This document shows positions 59,867 through 64,000 of a stretch of 64,000 nt of DNA, in pieces; position 1 is the first letter of the stretch; every line of letters starts with the position of its first letter. Under the pieces are notes generated by a model. It was not told where the DNA came from and searched no databases. It was given only the letters and a program-made list of their open reading frames with translations. A program made the translations under genes and the position numbers. The DNA comes from Firmicutes bacterium UBA1702 (GTDB lineage Bacteria > Bacillota > Clostridia > Peptostreptococcales > Anaerovoracaceae), in the NCBI GenBank assembly GCA_002320005.1, contig DCJK01000013.1:124001-188000 (forward strand). The letters run 5' to 3'.

Positions 59867-60778
59867 CTACACTATTCTGTTAAGTTCTTTTCCTTCCATA
59901 AATGCTTTTAGATTTGCAGCTGCGGTAGTGCAGACCACTTCTCTGGCTTCCCTAGATGTCCAAGCCATATGAGGAGTAACTATCAGACCGGGAACACCCA
60001 GCAGAGGATTGTCAGCTTCAATAGGTTCTTTTGAAACTACATCAACAGCAGCTCCTGCTAGCTTTCCGCTTCTCACTGCAGCAGCAAGATCCTGTTCGTT
60101 AATCAGTGCTCCACGTGCGGTGTTTATCAGATAGGCACCATCTTTCATACGGTCTATGAATTCTTTGTTTATAAAGCCTTTGTTATCAGGTGTTGCAGGG
60201 CAGTGGAGAGTTACTACGTCTGCCTTGACTGCTTCCTCCGGATTTCTGCTGTAAGGTATTACTTTCATGCCAAAAGCTTCTGCAACCTGTCCCACACGTT
60301 TACCTATGGTACCGTATCCTATGATACCCAGAGATTTACCACTGAGCTGAAACATAGGCTCAAGAACAAGAGAAAAATCTTCACATGCAGACCACCGGCC
60401 TTCCTGTGAAGCCTTGTTATGAAGGGCTACTTTACTGCATAGTTCCAGCAGAAGAGCAAAAGTGTGCTGCGTAACGGCTTCTGTAGAATACGCCGGAATA
60501 TTGCATACGGCGATGCCTTTTTCGGCAGCAGCCTTGATGTCGATGTTGTCGTATCCCGTGGCCAGAGTGCTTATGAATCTTATGCCCGGGCAGGCATCCA
60601 GAATTTCACGCGTTATGTGGCACTTGCTTGTAAACACTGAGTCGCAATCCCCGATTCTTTCAATTATATCTTTGTCGGCAGTTCTGTCATATACCGAAAC
60701 TTCTCCCAAAGATTCAAGAACTTCCCAGGAAAGATCTCCCGGATTAATTGTATAAGCATCTAAAACTACTGATTTCAT
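59867..60778 (-). CDS. D-isomer 2-hydroxyacid dehydrogenase
   Basis: 303 residues, NAD-binding Rossmann fold: GIIGYGTIGKRVGQVAEAFG (about 151-170). Catalytic residues are visible: Arg in NTARGALINE, Glu in SKEPIEADNPLL, and His in TPHMAWTS. Likely reduces glyoxylate/hydroxypyruvate or similar 2-keto acids. GGGAGG precedes the ATG. The substrate is not determined. Confidence 0.92.
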   Translation of the reverse strand: MKSVVLDAYTINPGDLSWEVLESLGEVSVYDRTADKDIIERIGDCDSVFTSKCHITREILDACPGIRFISTLATGYDNIDIKAAAEKGIAVCNIPAYSTEAVTQHTFALLLELCSKVALHNKASQEGRWSACEDFSLVLEPMFQLSGKSLGIIGYGTIGKRVGQVAEAFGMKVIPYSRNPEEAVKADVVTLHCPATPDNKGFINKEFIDRMKDGAYLINTARGALINEQDLAAAVRSGKLAGAAVDVVSKEPIEADNPLLGVPGLIVTPHMAWTSREAREVVCTTAAANLKAFMEGKELNRIV

Positions 60779-60813
60779 ACTCGTTGGCCTCCCTTAAAAG
60801 AAATACTTTGTAT

Positions 60814-60842
60814 ATTATATCTTTTAACGGAAATGAATACAA
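60814..60842 (-). promoter_or_regulatory. Promoter of the hydroxyacid dehydrogenase
   Basis: TTGTAT, 17 bp, TATAAT on the minus strand, 35 bp before the ATG. Confidence 0.7.
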
Positions 60843-60862
60843 GGTGCACGGCTTCAAATGTT

Positions 60863-60891
60863 TTGAAAAAAGTTTTACAATATGATATAGT
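60863..60891 (+). promoter_or_regulatory. Promoter of the rph operon
   Basis: TTGAAA, 17 bp, TATAGT, about 34 bp before rph. An overlapping TATAAT lies at 60891-60896. Confidence 0.65.
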
Positions 60892-60925
60892 ATAATAGAT
60901 TAAGTTTAAGAAGGAAGAAAGAAAA

Positions 60926-61639
60926 ATGAGAAAAGACGGAAGAGAAAACGATCAGATCAGATCTGTGAAAATTACGGATAATTATCTTATGAGCCCTGAG
61001 GGTTCTGTTTTGATAGAGATGGGCAATACTAAGGTTATATGTACGGCATGTGTGGAAGAATCAACAGCCCGCCATCTTACAGGCACCGGCCGGGGATGGG
61101 TGACTGCAGAATATGCAATGCTGCCGGGTTCAACGGGCAGCCGCAAAAAGAGAGACCGCGGAAAAACTGATGGAAGAAGCATAGAAATTCAGAGACTTAT
61201 CGGCAGAGCTTTGCGTTCGGTTGTGGATATGGAAAAACTGGGAGAAAGAACCATATGGATAGACTGTGATGTGATACAGGCAGACGGAGGAACAAGAACC
61301 GCATCTATCACCGGAGCCTTTGTAGCAATGACTCAGGCAATGAAAAAGATGAAGGATGCAGGAATGATTGATGAGATTCCGATTATCGGGTTTGTGTCAG
61401 CTATAAGCGTAGGAATAGTGGACCATGAGGAGATTCTTGACTTATGCTATGAAGAAGATTCAAGAGCAATGGTTGATATGAATGTTGTGATGACTGACAA
61501 AGGAGAATACATAGAAATACAGGGCACAGGGGAGGAAAGACCTTTCAGCGCAGATGAACTTGCCCGGCTTCTCAGTCTGGCACAGAACGGCTGCAGTGCG
61601 CTACATGCAAAACAGAAGGAAATTATAGGAGAGTTATAG
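60926..61639 (+). CDS. rph: Ribonuclease PH
   Basis: 237 residues. Phosphorolytic 3'-5' exoribonuclease that trims tRNA 3' ends. Signatures: GRGWVTAEYAMLPGSTGSRKKRD (RNase PH phosphate/RNA site), EIQRLIGRALRSVVDM, and IDCDVIQADGGTRTASITGA. Normal length. It has its own promoter and precedes rdgB by 3 bp, a common bacterial pair. Confidence 0.97.
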   Translation: MRKDGRENDQIRSVKITDNYLMSPEGSVLIEMGNTKVICTACVEESTARHLTGTGRGWVTAEYAMLPGSTGSRKKRDRGKTDGRSIEIQRLIGRALRSVVDMEKLGERTIWIDCDVIQADGGTRTASITGAFVAMTQAMKKMKDAGMIDEIPIIGFVSAISVGIVDHEEILDLCYEEDSRAMVDMNVVMTDKGEYIEIQGTGEERPFSADELARLLSLAQNGCSALHAKQKEIIGEL

Positions 61640-61642
61640 ACG

Positions 61643-62245
61643 ATGATAACCATGATAGCGGCATCATCCAATGCCCACAAGATAAAGGAAATACAATCGA
61701 TAATGAGCAAATTCGGCGTAAAGGTGGTTTCGAGAAAAGAAGCAGGTGTACCTGAATTTGAAATTGAAGAAGATGGGGAAACCTTTGAAGAAAATTCATT
61801 AAAGAAAGCCGAAGCAATTATGAAAGCTACAGGGAAGCTTACTGTAGCCGATGATTCGGGATTGATGGTGGATTATCTGGGAGGAGCTCCCGGAGTTTAT
61901 TCGGCCAGATTTGCAGGGGAAGAGTGTGATGATGAGAAAAATAACGAGAAGCTTCTGAAGCATCTGGAGGGACTGCCTGCAGAAGACAGAAAGGCAAAAT
62001 TCGTTTCGGTAATTACCCTGATGTTTCCAGACGGAAATACAATAGTTGCAAGAGGTGAGTGTCCGGGAAGAATAATAGAGACACCAACCGGTGAGAACGG
62101 GTTCGGTTATGATCCTCTTTTTGTACCCGACGGACTTTCAAAAACCTTTGCACAGCTAAGCGATAAAGAAAAAAACTCCATAAGTCACAGAGCCAGAGCT
62201 CTTGAAAAGCTGGAGGAAATTTTGACTGAAAGGGAAATCTTTTAA
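61643..62245 (+). CDS. XTP/dITP diphosphatase (RdgB/HAM1)
   Basis: 200 residues. Hydrolyses non-canonical purine triphosphates to keep them out of DNA. Signatures: MIAASSNAHKIKEIQSIM, ETFEENSLKKAEAI, VADDSGLMVDYLGGAPGVYSARFAG-type metal/substrate block (about 70-95), and GENGFGYDPLFVP (about 151-163). It overlaps yihY by one base. Confidence 0.95.
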   Translation: MITMIAASSNAHKIKEIQSIMSKFGVKVVSRKEAGVPEFEIEEDGETFEENSLKKAEAIMKATGKLTVADDSGLMVDYLGGAPGVYSARFAGEECDDEKNNEKLLKHLEGLPAEDRKAKFVSVITLMFPDGNTIVARGECPGRIIETPTGENGFGYDPLFVPDGLSKTFAQLSDKEKNSISHRARALEKLEEILTEREIF

Positions 62246-63141
62246 TGAAGCAAAAGGCTAAAGATGCGGGCAGGCGTTTCAAAAAAATGTTCCTTATGAT
62301 GCTGGATCAGTTTCAGGACCCTTTTTATCAGGGTGTTGCAGCGCAGATTGCATTTTCGCTTTTTCTGTCCATTGTTCCTATACTGATACTGCTGTCGCAG
62401 CTTTTGGGACTGTTTTCGCTTTCTCTTAATGAAGTGAAGGAATGGATAGGCGAGAATATGACAGTGGAAGGGGCCGACTCCCTGCTGTCCATGCTCCAGT
62501 ATTCACCTTCAGGTGTAAACAGCATATTTCTTGCCATAACTGCTTTGTGGGCGGCCTCAAGGGCACAGTTTGCGATGTTGAGAGTGGCAAATTATACTCT
62601 TACGGATGGGCGCATTACAGGGCAGAGCTATATAAAAGACAGGCTTAAATCTGTTAAGACAATCCTGATAACTATTTTTACACTGGGATTTTCTCTGGTT
62701 GTGCTTGTATATGGTGAACTGCTGCTGAAGCTTATCTTCGGAGCTGTTATAGGTGAAGATATTTCGGAAACTGCCTGGGCTTTTATACGATGGCCCATAG
62801 GTATGGCTCTTTATTTCCTTATGATATCCTACAATTACTATCTTCTGCCTACAGAGAGAGTTCGCTATAGAGACATACTGCCGGGAAGCATTTTCGCGGC
62901 TGTCGGTTTTCTGGTGGTAACGTATGTGTATACCATTTATACAGGAATATCGTCCAATTACGATATTCTTTATGGATCATTTTCCAACATGGTGGTCCTC
63001 ATGTTCTGGTTCTGGTTCCTGGCATGGGTAATGTGTCTGGGAATAAGCTTCAATCGTGTATGGTGGGCAACAAGAAAAAATAACAGAATTCCTATATCTG
63101 ATGAAGCTAAGGAGCGCCGCAAGCCTCTGAACATATTTTAA
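62245..63141 (+). CDS. YihY/BrkB-family membrane protein
   Basis: 298 residues, about 6 membrane segments. UPF0761/YihY pattern: DPFYQGVAAQIAFSLFLSIVP, then SRAQFAMLRVANYTL, and NYDILYGSFSNMVVLMFWFWFLAW near the C-terminus. The name BrkB is historical and not supported as a serum-resistance role. Function unknown. It lies between rdgB and the HAD gene. Confidence 0.88.
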   Translation: MKQKAKDAGRRFKKMFLMMLDQFQDPFYQGVAAQIAFSLFLSIVPILILLSQLLGLFSLSLNEVKEWIGENMTVEGADSLLSMLQYSPSGVNSIFLAITALWAASRAQFAMLRVANYTLTDGRITGQSYIKDRLKSVKTILITIFTLGFSLVVLVYGELLLKLIFGAVIGEDISETAWAFIRWPIGMALYFLMISYNYYLLPTERVRYRDILPGSIFAAVGFLVVTYVYTIYTGISSNYDILYGSFSNMVVLMFWFWFLAWVMCLGISFNRVWWATRKNNRIPISDEAKERRKPLNIF

Positions 63142-63159
63142 TAAAGGTATGATATTTAC

Positions 63160-63975
63160 ATGGATTTAAAGGATAAAAAGCTTTTTCTTCTGGACATGGA
63201 CGGCACAATATATCTGGGCGACAGACTGTTTGCAGGAACATCACGGTTCCTGAAAGCGGTAAATGAAAAGGGCGGAAGATGCATTTTTATGACAAACAAT
63301 TCTTCCAAAAGCGCCGGAGATTATGTGGGAAAGCTGAGCAAAATGGGAATAAAGGCAGGTATAAGTGACTTTGTTACATCAGCAGATGCATCTGTATGGT
63401 TTCTCAAGAAAAAACTGGGCAGTGACTTCAGGAAGAAAAAGATGTATGTAATGGGAACGGCTTCACTCATAAAACAGATGAAAGAAGAAGGCTTCCGTGT
63501 AGCGGATGAGGCCGGAGAAGATATTGAGCTGATTCTTTGCGGATTTGACCGGGAACTGACATACAGAAAACTTGAAGATGTTTGCAGAATGCTTTCTGAA
63601 AAACCGGGACTTCCTTATTATGCCACAAATCCTGACTGGGTGTGCCCGACGGAGTTCGGATATGTTCCCGACTGCGGAAGTATGTGCAAGATGATAGAAA
63701 AAGCTACAGGAAGAAGTCCTGTTTTTATAGGCAAACCGCAGCCGCTTATGGCATTACTTGCCATGGAAATAACCGGGTTTTCACAGGAAGAAACGTTGGT
63801 CGTGGGAGACAGACTGTACACCGACATTGCATGCGGGTATAACGCAGGCGTCGAGACGTGCTTTGTGCTTTCAGGAGAAGGAACCATGGAAGATCTGGAG
63901 TCATCGGAGGTAAAACCTACGTATGTTTTTACTGATATAAACCAATTGTACAGGAGAATTAAAGATGAAACTTGA
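63160..63975 (+). CDS. HAD-IIA family phosphatase (NagD-like)
   Basis: 271 residues. Nucleophile motif LDMDGTIYLGD with Asp12/Asp14, motif II FMTNNSSKSA, and motif IV GDRLYTDIACGYNAG. The IIA cap fits the NagD/p-nitrophenyl-phosphatase group, which dephosphorylates nucleotides or sugars; substrate unknown. The next gene starts inside its end. Confidence 0.92.
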   Translation: MDLKDKKLFLLDMDGTIYLGDRLFAGTSRFLKAVNEKGGRCIFMTNNSSKSAGDYVGKLSKMGIKAGISDFVTSADASVWFLKKKLGSDFRKKKMYVMGTASLIKQMKEEGFRVADEAGEDIELILCGFDRELTYRKLEDVCRMLSEKPGLPYYATNPDWVCPTEFGYVPDCGSMCKMIEKATGRSPVFIGKPQPLMALLAMEITGFSQEETLVVGDRLYTDIACGYNAGVETCFVLSGEGTMEDLESSEVKPTYVFTDINQLYRRIKDET

Positions 63976-64000
63976 TAATAAAAAAACCATTCTGGTTGGA
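63965..64000 (+). CDS. Start of a further gene (partial)
   Basis: ATG 63965 overlaps the HAD stop, preceded by CAGGAGA. The 12 visible residues (MKLDNKKTILVG) are too few to identify. They would fit the start of a flavoprotein such as CoaBC/Dfp, but that is a guess. Confidence 0.45.
   Translation, partial: MKLDNKKTILVG

Overview
The window looks like a chromosomal segment of an anaerobic, spore-forming Clostridia (Firmicutes), at roughly mid-40s percent GC by eye. The case rests on an intact spoIIGA-sigE-sigG cluster, a SigK that lacks a pro-sequence (as described for Clostridioides difficile), a YlmC/YmxH sporulation protein, AGGAGG ribosome-binding sites, NhaC antiporters and the GGGtGRT/Fe-S scaffold gene pair. 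A family near Anaerovoracaceae/Family XIII is plausible, but the sequence alone does not settle it.

Layout. (1) 1-9640: a secreted C69 dipeptidase with a sortase-like tail, rpsU-yqeY, moaC-mogA, a macro-domain protein next to a vWA protein, a MutT hydrolase, and a class III aminotransferase with an NhaC antiporter. (2) About 9740-21220: an accessory island bracketed by two copies of a 260-bp segment (tRNA-Ser 3' part, its terminator and the start of a DUF1232 gene). The right copy carries the complete tRNA-Ser(CGA). The island holds an excisionase-like HTH gene, a four-gene operon (HNH nuclease, two paralogous 59/60-residue acidic proteins, a zinc-ribbon membrane protein), an SMC/OLD-like ATPase, a decayed IS21 element with a nonsense-mutated istA, and a DUF262 restriction-like operon with a dead fic gene. 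No integrase is visible. (3) 21395-32620: small stress or housekeeping genes (ArsC/Spx-like, DUF1653, a GNAT gene with an in-frame stop, WYL regulator, YoaP, TIGR04076, TfoX, GyrI-like), a second NhaC, rmuC, a phosphoesterase, deoB and pdp. (4) 32620-42900: a MATE exporter behind an early terminator, a ZIP transporter, a hxlR/eamA decay scar, DacF, spoIIGA-sigE-sigG, the scaffold/GGGtGRT pair and a nucleoside phosphorylase. (5) 43059-53050: a BMP-type nucleoside ABC importer, an FKBP/trigger-factor lipoprotein, ylmC-nrdR-cmk, a short PBP, sigK and a DUF1540 gene. (6) 53126-64000: radC-mreBCD-pbp2-minD (cell shape), a 2-hydroxyacid dehydrogenase, then rph-rdgB-yihY-HAD and the start of another gene.

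Functional themes: nucleoside uptake and salvage (BMP ABC importer, nucleoside phosphorylase, pyrimidine phosphorylase, phosphopentomutase); sporulation control (Spo0A-type spoIIG promoter with a 22-bp spacer, SigE, SigG, SigK, DacF); cell-wall elongation (MreBCD, PBP2). The island is the most unusual part. Its HNH/acidic-repeat/zinc-ribbon operon beside an SMC-like ATPase is the best candidate here for an undescribed system.
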